64,000 nucleotides of DNA. It comes from Rhizobium sp. R634. Lineage in GTDB: Bacteria > Pseudomonadota > Alphaproteobacteria > Rhizobiales > Rhizobiaceae. The DNA lies in the NCBI RefSeq assembly GCF_002211305.1, contig NZ_LOKW01000003.1, forward strand, positions 1-64,000. The letters run 5' to 3'. The position numbers and the translations under genes were made by a program. Positions within the stretch are counted from its first letter, which is position 1, and each line of letters begins with the position of its first letter. Of this stretch, positions 1 to 9,182 are shown one piece after another. Below the pieces are notes generated by a model. The model had not been told where the DNA came from. It saw only the letters and a list, made by a program, of their open reading frames with translations, and made no database searches.

Positions 1-1
1 G

Positions 2-100
2 CCCAAAATGGTCATCCGCATCGCACTCGCCCGAAAACTCCTGGTCATTCTCAATGCAAAAGCACGAGATGCGCGAAGAGAATTCGAATATGCAACTTGA
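2..100 (+). CDS. C-terminal end of an IS110-like transposase (partial)
   Basis: An open frame enters from the left edge and stops at TGA 98-100. The last 32 residues include the motif RIALARKLLVILNAKARD, which resembles the conserved C-terminus of IS110/IS1111-family transposases as I remember them. Only the tail is in the window, so it cannot be said whether the element is intact. Its stop is followed within 20 bp by the palindromic repeat at 117-243, which places mobile or repeated DNA directly upstream of the iron-type operon. It could also be the end of another small basic protein. Confidence 0.45.
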   Translation, partial: PKMVIRIALARKLLVILNAKARDARREFEYAT

Positions 101-116
101 CAACCCAGATAGTCGC

Positions 117-243
117 TCATTCCTGTGCTCGTCACAGGAATCCAGCCACGGCGCGTCGGCGCCGTGAATGACTCGGTCAAAGGGGAGTCTTCCGCGCCCA
201 AGGACTTGGGCGCACTGGATTCCTGTGACAAGCACAGGAATGA
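117..243. repeat. Composite palindromic intergenic repeat (RIME-like)
   Basis: The outer arms are 29 bp each (117-145 and 215-243) and are inverted complements with one mismatch; each contains TCCTGTG...CACAGGA. Between them lie two further perfect hairpins, 147-166 (CACGGCGC/GCGCCGTG) and 195-214 (GCGCCCAAG/CTTGGGCGC). The whole unit could fold as a cloverleaf. Rhizobial genomes carry dispersed palindromic repeats of this sort; identity with a named family is from memory. It overlaps every possible start codon of the downstream di-haem gene. Confidence 0.8.
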
Positions 244-1816
244 GGGAGCGGAAAGGGAAGCACGCTCCAGCACCGTCGAGTTTGTCGCTCGGAAAAATCG
301 CCTCTACCTCCGCCGCGCCGTCTATGCCGCCCTTGCGGTAGCGCCCGCAACGATTGCCGCCGGTTTCGACCTACCGACGAAACGCATCGACCTCTCCGAG
401 GCCGATCTCAAACGCGTCGCGGATGTCACGCGGCCGACCCAGGATTTTTCCAAGGCCGAACAATACGAAGCGATGCAGGCGGGGGCCGCGACCTCGGTCG
501 ATCCCGTCACCGAGGACAGCTTCTCGCATATTTCGGCCAATATCCCCTTCGAGGAAGAGCAGAATTTCAAGCTCGGCAATGCGCTCTTCCGCAAGCTTTG
601 GGTCTCCTCTCCCTCTTCGACGCAGGCCTCCGATGGCCTTGGGCCGCTCTTCAACGCCCGCTCCTGCATGAGCTGCCATGTCAATGACGGCCGCGGCAAA
701 CCGCCGGAGGGAAGCGCGAGCGCCACCTCGATGTTCCTGCGGCTTTCGCGCGCGCCAAGGACGCCGGAGGAGGAAGGGGCGATCGCCGATGCTGAGGTCG
801 TCAACTTCCCCGATCCGGTCTACGGCCGACAGCTGCAGGATCTCGCGGTTCCCGGGCTTGCCGCCGAAGGCAAGATGGCGATCCGCTATGACGAAGAGAC
901 GGTGACGCTCGGCGACCGCGAGACGGTGTCGCTGCGCCGGCCGCATTATGCGGCGACGAAGCTTGCCTACGGACCGCTCGACGCAGCGACGACCATTTCG
1001 GCGCGCGTTGCCCCCGCCATGATCGGCCTCGGCCTGATCGAGGCCATTCCAGAAGCCGATATTCTTGCCCATGCCGACCCCGACGACACAGACGGCGACG
1101 GCATCTCGGGCAAGGCGGCGGTCGTGCGCGACCATCGCAGCGGCGCGGTCACGCTCGGCCGCTTCGGCTGGAAGGCGCAGAACGCCACGGTGCGCGACCA
1201 GAGCGCCGACGCCTTCGCCAACGATATCGGCATCTCGACGCCCGACGAGCCGGACGCGCATGGCGACTGCACCAAGGCGGAAGAAAAGTGCCTTGATATG
1301 CCGACCGGCGTGCAGAAACGGCTGGGCGCGGAAGAGGCGCCGGGTCCGATCCTCGATCTCGTGACCTTCTATTCGGAAAACCTTGCCGTGCCGGCGCGGC
1401 GCAAGGCGAGCTTTGCCGAAACGCTGCGGGGCAAGCGGATCTTCTATGAAACCGGCTGCATTTCCTGCCATGTGCCGAAATTCGTCACCCGGCGGGATAC
1501 GCCTGAGAAGGCGCAGTCCTTCCAGTTGATCTGGCCTTATTCCGATTTTCTCCTGCACGACATGGGCGACGGCCTTGCCGACGGGCAACAGGTCGGCCTT
1601 GCAAGCGGACGTGAATGGCGCACGCCGCCGCTATGGGGTATAGGACTGACCCGAACTGTCAGCGGACACAGCTTCTTCCTGCATGACGGCCGTGCGCGGG
1701 ATCTCACCGAGGCGATCCTCTGGCATGGCGGTGAAGCGGAAAAGGCCCGCAACGCTTTCTCCGCCCTGACCAAAGACGACAGGGCGGCCCTGATTACATT
1801 CCTGGAGTCACTTTGA
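125..1816 (+). CDS. Di-haem oxidoreductase family protein (DUF1111)
   Basis: A c-type cytochrome-like protein of the DUF1111/thiol-oxidoreductase family. Two CxxCH haem sites are visible, CMSCH at about residues 181-185 and CISCH at about 445-449, numbered from GTG 125. A hydrophobic export segment (RRAVYAALAVAPATIAAG) precedes the mature part, so it should act in the periplasm. The start is uncertain: an in-frame TAG at 110 limits the ORF, and the only usable in-frame starts are GTG 125, GTG 164 and TTG 206, all inside the palindromic repeat, with no ATG. The stop overlaps the ATG of the imelysin gene (TGATG), so they form an operon with DUF1513. The usual upstream imelysin partner is not visible here. 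The reaction is unknown; a role in metal uptake or handling is inferred from context. Confidence 0.8.
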   Translation: MLVTGIQPRRVGAVNDSVKGESSAPKDLGALDSCDKHRNEGAEREARSSTVEFVARKNRLYLRRAVYAALAVAPATIAAGFDLPTKRIDLSEADLKRVADVTRPTQDFSKAEQYEAMQAGAATSVDPVTEDSFSHISANIPFEEEQNFKLGNALFRKLWVSSPSSTQASDGLGPLFNARSCMSCHVNDGRGKPPEGSASATSMFLRLSRAPRTPEEEGAIADAEVVNFPDPVYGRQLQDLAVPGLAAEGKMAIRYDEETVTLGDRETVSLRRPHYAATKLAYGPLDAATTISARVAPAMIGLGLIEAIPEADILAHADPDDTDGDGISGKAAVVRDHRSGAVTLGRFGWKAQNATVRDQSADAFANDIGISTPDEPDAHGDCTKAEEKCLDMPTGVQKRLGAEEAPGPILDLVTFYSENLAVPARRKASFAETLRGKRIFYETGCISCHVPKFVTRRDTPEKAQSFQLIWPYSDFLLHDMGDGLADGQQVGLASGREWRTPPLWGIGLTRTVSGHSFFLHDGRARDLTEAILWHGGEAEKARNAFSALTKDDRAALITFLESL

Positions 1817-2916
1817 TGCGCCTTTGGCACCCCCTGCTCTGCCTCACTCTGATCGGCCTCGCCACATCGGCCGCCGCCCAGACCGCCGCTCCTCCGGCAG
1901 GGCTGAACGAGGATGCCGTCCCTGCCGTCATGCAGCGCGCCGTCGACGAGGTGATCCGTCCCGGCTACCGCAACATGCAGCAATCGGCCGCACGGCTGAC
2001 GACGGCGATGAAGGATCTCTGCGACGGCGGCACGCAGCAGACGCTCGACAAGGCGAAGTCCGCCTTCGACGATACGGTCCGCTACTGGTCGATCATCGAG
2101 ATCGTCCAGACCGGCCCCGTCATTCAGGACAATCTCTTCGAGCACATCCTGTTCTATCCCGACCGCAAGGGCGTCGGCCTCAAGCAGGTGCAGGCGCTGA
2201 TCGCCAAGGCCGACCCGAAGGATGCGACGGTCGATGCGATCGCCGGCAAGAGCGTGGCGCTGCAGGGCCTGACGGCGCTGGAGTATGTGCTTTACGGCAA
2301 CGGCTCCGACGATCTCATCAAGCAGAAGGGCGGCTTCCGCTGCCTTTACGGCGCCGCCGTCGCCGGCAATATCCAGCGCGAGGCCGGTGAAGTCATCGCC
2401 GCCTGGGAAAAGCCGGACGGCGTACAGGCGAGCTGGAAACATCCCGGTCCGCAGAGCGACGACTTCATGGACAACAAGGAAGCCGTCACCGCCCTGCTCG
2501 GCATTCTCGTCCACGGCGCGGAGAATGTCCGCGATCAGCGGCTGGAGCAGTTCTACAAGGGCAAGGATACTGCACCGCGCCCGCGCATGGCGATCTACTG
2601 GCGCTCCAAGAACACCTGGAAGTCGATGGCCGCCAACCTGGAGGGCCTGCGCACGCTCTGGCAGAAGGCCGGCATGGCCGAGCTTCTGCCGGCGGACAAA
2701 CAGGCGGTCGCCGCCTCGATCGACGAGAATTTCAAATCGTTGCTCGAGACCGTCCCGAAGCTCAATCCCGACATCGAGGCCGCAACCAGCGATGCGGAGA
2801 AAGCCAAGCTCGATGCGCTGCTGGCCGACAGCCGCAATTTGATCACCAAGATCAGCGACGAGTACGGCGCGGCCATCGGACTTTCGGCCGGCTTTTCCTT
2901 TTCCGACGGAGATTGA
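1816..2916 (+). CDS. Imelysin family protein (peptidase M75-like)
   Basis: 366 residues with a typical signal peptide (RLWHPLLCLTLIGLATSAAAQ), so it is periplasmic. The body is mostly helical, with the imelysin-like segment GLTALEYVLYG at about residues 148-158, corresponding to the family's HAIEFLLWG region. Known imelysins (IrpA, the EfeO-like branch) are iron-regulated periplasmic or outer-membrane proteins; peptidase activity is doubtful. ATG 1816 is chosen over TTG 1813 because it overlaps the upstream stop by one base, which suggests translational coupling. DUF1513 follows after 4 bp. Iron or another metal is the likely ligand by family and context; the sequence alone does not show which. 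Confidence 0.85.
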   Translation: MRLWHPLLCLTLIGLATSAAAQTAAPPAGLNEDAVPAVMQRAVDEVIRPGYRNMQQSAARLTTAMKDLCDGGTQQTLDKAKSAFDDTVRYWSIIEIVQTGPVIQDNLFEHILFYPDRKGVGLKQVQALIAKADPKDATVDAIAGKSVALQGLTALEYVLYGNGSDDLIKQKGGFRCLYGAAVAGNIQREAGEVIAAWEKPDGVQASWKHPGPQSDDFMDNKEAVTALLGILVHGAENVRDQRLEQFYKGKDTAPRPRMAIYWRSKNTWKSMAANLEGLRTLWQKAGMAELLPADKQAVAASIDENFKSLLETVPKLNPDIEAATSDAEKAKLDALLADSRNLITKISDEYGAAIGLSAGFSFSDGD

Positions 2917-2920
2917 TGCG

Positions 2921-4018
2921 ATGTGGAGAAGTGCCGCGATCGACCGACGCAGCTTCGTCAAGGCGGCAGGTCTCGGTTTCCTCGCGAGCTTGACGCCGAG
3001 AGCGCTGATGGCTCTCGAACGGGCCGACGCGGTCTATGCCTCGGGCATTCGCGCCGCCGACGGCTCGTTTGCCGTCGCGACGGTGGCCGAGAACGGCGAA
3101 ATCATCGATCAGGTGGCGCTTCCGGCACGGGCTCACGGCATGGCCTTCAGCACCGCCACCGGCAAGACCGTCGCCTTCGCGCGCCGGCCCGGCACCTATG
3201 CAATGATCTTCGACCCGAGGAACAAGGGCGAGCCGATCGTCATCAGCTCCCGGGAGGACCGGCATTTCTACGGTCACGGCGCCTTCTCTCCCGACGGCCG
3301 TTTGCTTTACGCCAGCGAGAATGATTTCGACGGCAATCGCGGCATGATCGGCATCTACGACACGACCGATCGCTTCTCCCGCATCGGCGAATTCGAGACA
3401 TACGGCATCGGCCCGCACGACATGACGGTGTCCGATGACGGGCGCCTCCTCATCGTCGCCAATGGCGGCATCGAGACCCATCCGGACTTCGGCCGTACCA
3501 AGCTCAATCTCGGGGCGATGCAGCCGTCGCTGGCGCTGATCGATGCGGCGACCGGCGCCCTGGTCGAAAAACACGTGCTGCCGGCGCAGTGGTCGGCGCT
3601 CTCCACCCGCCATGTCGATCTCTATGGCGAGGGACGCATCTGGTTCGCATGCCAGTATGAAGGCCATCGCAACGATCTGCCGCCGCTCGTCGGCCATTTC
3701 GCCAAAGGCGAGGATCTTTCCTTCGTCGACCTGCCGGAGGAGACGACGCGCAGGCTTGCCAATTATGTCGGCGCCATCGCCGTCAATCGCCGCGAGGGTC
3801 TCGTCGGCGTCACCTCGCCGAAGGGCGGCGCCTCGGTGACGATCGATGCGAAGACCGGCAAGGTATTGGCCGAAACCACAGTTCCCGATGCGGCCGGCAT
3901 CGCGCCGGCAAAAGAAGGCTTTGCCGTCTCCTCCTATGACGGCGACTTCCGCTCGACCCGCAGCGACGTCGCCTGGGATCAGCACATCGTGCGGATCTCT
4001 CAGCCGGCGCGGACATAG
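2921..4018 (+). CDS. DUF1513 domain-containing protein, Tat-exported
   Basis: 365 residues. The N-terminus has a twin-arginine motif, DRRSFVKAAGLGFLASL, predicting folded export through Tat. The rest has the repeated Asp/Gly-rich strand pattern of a beta-propeller-like protein, for example SPDGRLLYASEND and SDDGRLLIVANGG. DUF1513 genes commonly sit beside imelysin and di-haem genes, as here, and this is the last gene of the three-gene operon. The function is undetermined. It could scavenge or assemble a cofactor for the di-haem protein or imelysin, which is inference. The 3' end overlaps the convergent DUF2252 gene by 19 bp. Confidence 0.85.
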   Translation: MWRSAAIDRRSFVKAAGLGFLASLTPRALMALERADAVYASGIRAADGSFAVATVAENGEIIDQVALPARAHGMAFSTATGKTVAFARRPGTYAMIFDPRNKGEPIVISSREDRHFYGHGAFSPDGRLLYASENDFDGNRGMIGIYDTTDRFSRIGEFETYGIGPHDMTVSDDGRLLIVANGGIETHPDFGRTKLNLGAMQPSLALIDAATGALVEKHVLPAQWSALSTRHVDLYGEGRIWFACQYEGHRNDLPPLVGHFAKGEDLSFVDLPEETTRRLANYVGAIAVNRREGLVGVTSPKGGASVTIDAKTGKVLAETTVPDAAGIAPAKEGFAVSSYDGDFRSTRSDVAWDQHIVRISQPART

Positions 4019-5076
4019 GCCTTCTGCTCGGCACTGACCGCCGAGGCGGCGGTCCTCGCCGCTTCCTGCAGCCATTCGGGACCGCGCGCCTGCAAGTCGT
4101 GCAGGATCGCCGCGGCGGCGGCCGCATCGTCGGCATGGCAATTGCCGATCTCGAAACCCATCAAATCGAGCATCGTGGGGGAGAGCAGGATCTCCGGATG
4201 CTCGTCGATCTCGATCTTGCGGCTGTTCGGCGAAAGCCGGCGCACGAGGATACGCCCGGAGATCCGATAATGAGGATCGGCCGAGCGCATCCGCCCGCCG
4301 GCAATCTCGCCTGCATGGATCGCCGTGTCCTGCGGCCTGTGGCGAAGCGACCAGGCCGACGGCACCAGCGCCTTCGCTTCCCGCAGCACCGGGCCGCCCA
4401 GCCATTCGGCATAAGCGACGAAACGCGGCCGTCCAAGGCTGCCGGTACCGCCGCTGCGCGGCTTTGCCACGAAGGAACCCGCGCCGGGCGGCAGCGCGTC
4501 TGCGAGCACCCAGATATAGGGGCCTGGCGCCGGCTTTTTTCCCTCAGGCAAGGCTTCATATCTCTCCCAAAATTCGCGCCGTTCGGAATTCGGCAGCATC
4601 AGCGCCTTGCGCAGCCATTTGTGATCGCGCTCGAGGATGACAGGCTGCGGATTTTCAAGGCCCCGTCGATAGCCGCGCAGGATCAGCTCGCCGATCATGC
4701 GGACGGAAGGACCATCACCGCTGCGCGCCAGGACGGCGCTTGCCGCAAGGCGAACGAGATCCAACGCATAGGGCATTATCGCTGCATCGTCGAAATCGTT
4801 GACACCCCAGACGAGGCGGCCTTCGGCATCACGCCAGGTGCCGAAATTCTCCAGATGCGTATCGCCGATCGCAAGCACCTCCGGCGCGCCCGCCAGCTCC
4901 GGGCAGATATCCAGGATGATCTCGCACCAGCGCCAGTAGGTGGCGCGCAGGAACACGAAATCGTCGCTGCGCATCTTCTGGTGCTTCTCGCGCAGATCCT
5001 TCCTGACGAGATCGTCGCCGAGTTCGCCGGCCAGCCAGTCCTCGAAATTCCGGACCGATTGCGATATCGTCGTCAT
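4000..5076 (-). CDS. DUF2252 family protein
   Basis: 358 residues. It carries the DUF2252 hallmark GDTHLENFGTW near residue 100 and an acidic segment VNDFDDA about 20 residues later, a layout like the catalytic loop of kinase-fold phosphotransferases. No signal peptide is seen, so it is cytoplasmic. DUF2252 has no established reaction; similarity to aminoglycoside-phosphotransferase-like kinases is structural inference. It is transcribed towards the DUF1513 gene and their 3' ends overlap by 19 bp. The start ATG 5076 (MTTISQSVRNFEDWL) fits the family N-terminus, and no better start lies upstream. Confidence 0.8.
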   Translation of the reverse strand: MTTISQSVRNFEDWLAGELGDDLVRKDLREKHQKMRSDDFVFLRATYWRWCEIILDICPELAGAPEVLAIGDTHLENFGTWRDAEGRLVWGVNDFDDAAIMPYALDLVRLAASAVLARSGDGPSVRMIGELILRGYRRGLENPQPVILERDHKWLRKALMLPNSERREFWERYEALPEGKKPAPGPYIWVLADALPPGAGSFVAKPRSGGTGSLGRPRFVAYAEWLGGPVLREAKALVPSAWSLRHRPQDTAIHAGEIAGGRMRSADPHYRISGRILVRRLSPNSRKIEIDEHPEILLSPTMLDLMGFEIGNCHADDAAAAAAILHDLQARGPEWLQEAARTAASAVSAEQKAYVRAG

Positions 5077-5317
5077 GCCGCCGGTGCTCCATCATTTCGA
5101 GGTTCGGCGTGAGAATACGCGGTCGGCGCGAAGCTGCAATGGCATTACACGAAGCCGGCAGCTTTAGAGATGCGGGCTTGCACCGTTGCGGAAGGGGGAA
5201 AGGTGGCCCGGGCGACACGGCCTGATGTTTCCAGCGCCGCCAAGATCGATTTCGGCGATGTCCAGCTTGTCGAATCCGGCGCGTCATGCCACTTTCGCGG
5301 CTTCGAGAGGGGTAGCC

Positions 5318-5767
5318 ATGAGCGAGACTGACAGGGGCGATTTCCGCGCGCGAATCCGCCGCAACTTTGCGCGCCAGGCAGCGATGCAGACGATCGGCGC
5401 GGAGCTGACGCGCGTCGAGCACGGCGTCGTCGAGATCGAGCTTCCCTTCGACGTCAAACTGACGCAGCAGCACGGCATCCTGCATGCTGGCATCATTTCC
5501 GCGGCGCTCGATTCCGCCTGCGGCTTTGCCGCCTACAGCGTCATCGACCCCGAAGCCTCGATCCTGACGATCGAGTTCAAGGTCAATCTCATGTCGCCGG
5601 GGCGCGGCGATCGTTTCCTCTTTCGCGGGGAAATCACCAAGCCCGGCTCCACCATCATCGTCGCCGACGGGCGGGGCTATGCGATCGGCGATGGACCGGC
5701 CAAGCTCATCGCCTCGATGACCGGGACGATGATGGTCATCCGCGGTAGAGAGGGAATTACTGGATGA
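5318..5767 (+). CDS. PaaI-type hotdog thioesterase
   Basis: 149 residues with the hotdog-fold thioesterase pattern: the helix segment QHGILHAGIISAALDSACGFAA holds the HGG/HAG-type motif with an acidic residue in the following helix, then FKVNLMSPGRGD. Such enzymes hydrolyse acyl-CoA or aryl-CoA thioesters in the cytoplasm; the substrate is not evident. ATG 5318 is chosen over the longer frame from 5186 because a purine-rich site (GAGAGGGG) precedes it and the family starts here. The stop overlaps the next ATG (ATGA), so it is co-translated with the nucleosidase gene. Confidence 0.82.
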   Translation: MSETDRGDFRARIRRNFARQAAMQTIGAELTRVEHGVVEIELPFDVKLTQQHGILHAGIISAALDSACGFAAYSVIDPEASILTIEFKVNLMSPGRGDRFLFRGEITKPGSTIIVADGRGYAIGDGPAKLIASMTGTMMVIRGREGITG

Positions 5768-6402
5768 AGTTCGAACTGAAGTCGGTCGCGGGAAAATCCA
5801 TCCTTTTCGTGATGGCGGCAGAGGCGGAGTACGGCCCTTTCCTGCGTTCGCGCATCGAACCCTTGATGACCGGCGTCGGCCCGGTGGAAGCGGCGATCGC
5901 GCTGACCAAGGCCTTGGCGCGGCTCGATGCCGCCGACGACCTTCCGGATCTCGTCGTCTCGCTCGGCTCGGCAGGCTCGGCCAAGCTCGAACAGACCGAG
6001 ATCTACCAGGTGAACTCGGTTTCCTATCGCGACATGGACGCCTCGCCGCTCGGCTTCGAAAAAGGCCAGACGCCCTTCCTCGACCTGCCTGTGACGCTGG
6101 AGCTGCCGCTGCGCATCCCCGGGATTCCGGAAGCCAGCCTTTCCACCGGCGGCAACGTCATCTCGGGGGCGGCCTACACCGGCATCGACGCCGACATGGT
6201 CGACATGGAGACCTATGCGGTGCTGCGCGCCTGCCAGGGCTACAAGCTGCCGCTGATCGGGCTGCGCGGCATTTCCGACGGCGTCGTCGAGCTGCAGCAC
6301 ATCTCGGGCTGGACCGAATATCTGCACATCGTCGACCGCAAGCTCTCCTACGGCGTCGACAGCCTGTTCACGGCGCTGGAAGACGGAGTTTTCTGGTTCT
6401 AA
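5764..6402 (+). CDS. mtnN: 5'-methylthioadenosine/S-adenosylhomocysteine nucleosidase
   Basis: 212 residues of the purine nucleosidase/phosphorylase fold. Visible active-site elements are AAEAEYGP near the N-terminus (general acid Glu), the MVDMETYAVLRAC segment (Met-Glu ribose binding) and RGISDG (catalytic Asp). It would cleave MTA and SAH to adenine plus the thioribose product, in methionine salvage and removal of SAH. It overlaps the thioesterase stop by 4 bp. It is somewhat shorter than E. coli Pfs (about 232 residues) but no motif is missing. The symbol is by family; the exact substrate preference is not shown. Confidence 0.85.
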   Translation: MKFELKSVAGKSILFVMAAEAEYGPFLRSRIEPLMTGVGPVEAAIALTKALARLDAADDLPDLVVSLGSAGSAKLEQTEIYQVNSVSYRDMDASPLGFEKGQTPFLDLPVTLELPLRIPGIPEASLSTGGNVISGAAYTGIDADMVDMETYAVLRACQGYKLPLIGLRGISDGVVELQHISGWTEYLHIVDRKLSYGVDSLFTALEDGVFWF

Positions 6403-6514
6403 ACCCCTGAAAGCGCCGTGCGCCCAACGCGCGGGGGACAATCGGAACAATAAAAACCTGATGCCGCCGATTTCCCGGATTGCAAGGCGAAGCGCTTTTC
6501 TTTAAAGCCTCGCC

Positions 6515-8077
6515 ATGACCCACACAGCACATCCCGACTCCGTTCTCATCGTCGATTTCGGCAGCCAGGTGACCCAGCTCATCGCACGACGCGTGCGCGA
6601 GGCCGGCGTCTATTGCGAGATCGTTCCCTTCCAATCGGCCGAAGAGGGCTTCAAGCGCCTTCAGCCGAAGGCCGTGATCCTGTCCGGCAGCCCGGCCTCC
6701 ACGGTCGACGAGGGATCGCCGCGAGCGCCGCAGATCATCTTCGACAGCGGCCTGCCAGTCTTCGGCATCTGCTACGGCCAGCAGACGATGTGCATGCAGC
6801 TCGGCGGCAAGGTCGAGAGCGGTCATCACCGCGAATTCGGCCGTGCCTTCCTGGAGGTCGACAAGGACTGCCAGCTGTTCGAGGGCCTCTGGTCCTCCGG
6901 CTCGCGTCATCAGGTGTGGATGAGCCATGGCGACCGCGTGACCGCGCTGCCTGAAGGGTTCGAGGTGGTCGCCACCTCCTCAAACGCGCCCTTCGCCTTC
7001 ATTGCCGACGAGAAGCGCAAATATTACGGCGTGCAGTTCCATCCCGAAGTCGTGCACACGCCCGACGGCGCCAAGCTGATCGGCAACTTCATCCACAACG
7101 TCGCCGGCATCAAGGGCGACTGGTCGATGTCGGCCTACCGCCAGAAGGCGGTCGACGAAATCCGCAAACAGGTGGGCGACAAGCGCGTCATCTGCGCGCT
7201 TTCGGGCGGCGTGGACAGTTCCGTCGCGGCCCTGTTGATCCACGAGGCGGTCGGCGACCAGCTGACCTGCATCCTCGTCGACCACGGCCTGATGCGCAAG
7301 GACGAGGCGGCAAACGTCGTCGCCATGTTCCGCGAGCACTACAATCTGCATCTGCTGCACGTCGACGCGTCCGACCGCTTCATCGGCGAGCTCGAAGGCG
7401 TCAGCGACCCGGAAACCAAGCGCAAGATCATCGGCCGCCTCTTCATCGAAACCTTCGAGGAAGAGGCAAAGAAACTCGGCGGCGCCGATTTCCTCGGCCA
7501 GGGCACGCTCTATCCCGACGTGATCGAGAGTGTTTCCTTCACCGGCGGCCCGTCGGTGACGATCAAGTCGCACCACAATGTCGGCGGCCTGCCGGAGCGC
7601 ATGAAGATGCAGCTCGTCGAGCCGCTGCGCGAACTCTTCAAGGACGAAGTGCGCGCGCTTGGCCGCGAACTCGGCCTGCCCGACAGCTTCATCGGCCGCC
7701 ACCCCTTCCCCGGCCCGGGGCTTGCGATCCGCTGCCCCGGCGGCATCACCCGCGAGAAGCTGGAAATCCTGCGCGAAGCCGATGCGATCTATCTCGACGA
7801 GATCCGCAAGGCCGGCCTCTACGACGCCATCTGGCAGGCCTTCGCCGTGCTGCTCCCCGTCCAGACCGTCGGCGTCATGGGCGATGGGCGCACCTACGAA
7901 TTCGTCTGCGCACTGCGCGCCGTCACCTCCGTCGACGGCATGACGGCCGACTTCTACCACTACGACATGGAATTCCTCGGCCGCGTCGCAACGCGCATCA
8001 TCAACGAGGTCCGCGGCATTAACCGCGTGGTTTATGACGTGACGTCGAAGCCGCCCGGCACGATCGAGTGGGAGTGA
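6515..8077 (+). CDS. guaA: GMP synthase (glutamine-hydrolysing)
   Basis: 520 residues, the normal size. The N-terminal class I glutamine amidotransferase has the nucleophile in GICYGQQ (Cys86) and the HPEVVHT segment. The ATP-pyrophosphatase domain has the P-loop SGGVDSS (from about residue 230), and the C-terminal dimerisation domain ends [17 protein letters not shown]. It converts XMP to GMP in de novo purine synthesis. The 112-bp gap before it may hold its own promoter. Neighbours on both sides are unrelated to purine synthesis except the nucleosidase. Confidence 0.98.
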   Translation: MTHTAHPDSVLIVDFGSQVTQLIARRVREAGVYCEIVPFQSAEEGFKRLQPKAVILSGSPASTVDEGSPRAPQIIFDSGLPVFGICYGQQTMCMQLGGKVESGHHREFGRAFLEVDKDCQLFEGLWSSGSRHQVWMSHGDRVTALPEGFEVVATSSNAPFAFIADEKRKYYGVQFHPEVVHTPDGAKLIGNFIHNVAGIKGDWSMSAYRQKAVDEIRKQVGDKRVICALSGGVDSSVAALLIHEAVGDQLTCILVDHGLMRKDEAANVVAMFREHYNLHLLHVDASDRFIGELEGVSDPETKRKIIGRLFIETFEEEAKKLGGADFLGQGTLYPDVIESVSFTGGPSVTIKSHHNVGGLPERMKMQLVEPLRELFKDEVRALGRELGLPDSFIGRHPFPGPGLAIRCPGGITREKLEILREADAIYLDEIRKAGLYDAIWQAFAVLLPVQTVGVMGDGRTYEFVCALRAVTSVDGMTADFYHYDMEFLGRVATRIINEVRGINRVVYDVTSKPPGTIEWE

Positions 8078-8157
8078 GGCGCACGTAAATGTGTAGAGCG
8101 AGCGGCGACGTGACAATCTCCGCACGGCGGTTCGCATTTCAGCATGCCGTTCCCGCA

Positions 8158-9105
8158 TCAGCGCATCTTTGCCGCTGATCGGCTGTTCTCGGTCACGTCC
8201 GTTCGACTTTTCACGTGGTCGATGAAGGCCCGCAGCTTCGGCATCACCTGATGGCGGCTGGGATAATAGAGGAACACACCCGGTGCCAGCGGTGCGAATG
8301 CCTCGAGAACGCGGACGAGCTTTCCCGCTTTCACCAACCCACTGGCCATCGGCTCCGGCACTTGCGCAAGCCCCATATGTTCGACGGCAGCTCCGAGCAT
8401 AGTCGGAAAATCGTGGGCGATCAGCGGCCCGGAAACGACCGCCTCGATCGGCTTTTGGGCGCTCAGAAACGACCACGGCGCGATCGATCCGTCCGAGCGA
8501 CGAATACGTATGCAGGCATGTTGACGCAGATCATCGATACGCTCGGGCCGCCCTCTCCGGTGCAGATATTCGGGACTGCCGACAACCACCAGCGGGAACG
8601 GCGGTGTCAGCCGAACCGCGACCATATCGGCTGCGATGAACTGGCCGAGGCGAATGCCGGCATCGAATCCTTCGGTCGCGATATCGACCAACTCTTCATT
8701 CGCGGCGACCTCCACCTCAATCTCGGGAAAGGCCTGGCAGAAGGATGCAATCAGTGACTCCAGCAGGATCGGCACCACTGCCGGCGGCACTGTCAGCCGT
8801 AATAATCCGGCTGGCCGCTGCCCAAGGTCCCGAGCAACCTCGCTTGCGGCGACCAGTTCCTCGAAGGCGGGTTTTGCGCGCGAAAGAAATCGCTCGCCGG
8901 CTTCGGTCAGGCCGACGCTCCGTGTCGTGCGGATGAAAAGCACCGCGCCGACACGCTCCTCGAGAGCGCGTACAGCCTGGCTCATCGCCGATGGGGTCAC
9001 GCCGAGTTCCGCGGCTGCTTTCCGAAAACTACGGTGCTGGGCAACGCTCAGAAATGCCTCGACGCCGTCCAGCGCTCCCTGCCTGACTGTGAAGTTCTGC
9101 TTCAT
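8158..9105 (-). CDS. LysR family transcriptional regulator
   Basis: 315 residues: an N-terminal winged helix-turn-helix (FRKAAAELGVTPSAMSQAVR, about residues 27-46) and a periplasmic-binding-protein-like effector domain with the pattern GFDAGIRLGQFI. It is divergent from the membrane-protein gene at 9183, the usual LysR target arrangement. An imperfect palindrome at 9111-9135 in the shared 77-bp spacer is the likely operator. The effector is unknown. It closely resembles the other two LysR proteins of the window (9758-10657 and 29557-30465) in length and motif order. Confidence 0.92.
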   Translation of the reverse strand: MKQNFTVRQGALDGVEAFLSVAQHRSFRKAAAELGVTPSAMSQAVRALEERVGAVLFIRTTRSVGLTEAGERFLSRAKPAFEELVAASEVARDLGQRPAGLLRLTVPPAVVPILLESLIASFCQAFPEIEVEVAANEELVDIATEGFDAGIRLGQFIAADMVAVRLTPPFPLVVVGSPEYLHRRGRPERIDDLRQHACIRIRRSDGSIAPWSFLSAQKPIEAVVSGPLIAHDFPTMLGAAVEHMGLAQVPEPMASGLVKAGKLVRVLEAFAPLAPGVFLYYPSRHQVMPKLRAFIDHVKSRTDVTENSRSAAKMR

Positions 9106-9110
9106 ACCGC

Positions 9111-9135
9111 ATCGATATTATCGCGAATAGTCGAT
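9111..9135. promoter_or_regulatory. Candidate LysR operator
   Basis: ATCGATATT and AATAGTCGAT flank ATCGCG, giving an imperfect dyad between the LysR gene (start 9105) and the divergent membrane-protein gene (start 9183). Its position and LysR-like spacing make it the best operator candidate; no binding is proved. Confidence 0.4.
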
Positions 9136-9182
9136 CACGAGAAGCGGTCGTACATCTGGACCTGCCAATCAGGAGTGCTCCA

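Noticed and set aside
371..1588. Long minus-strand ORF inside the di-haem gene
   Set aside because: Arg/Ala/Gly-rich translation typical of the antisense frame of GC-rich genes; the plus-strand frame carries two CxxCH motifs.
1537..2961. 474-codon minus-strand ORF across the imelysin gene
   Set aside because: Shadow frame; it spans three plus-strand genes of an operon and shows no family motif.
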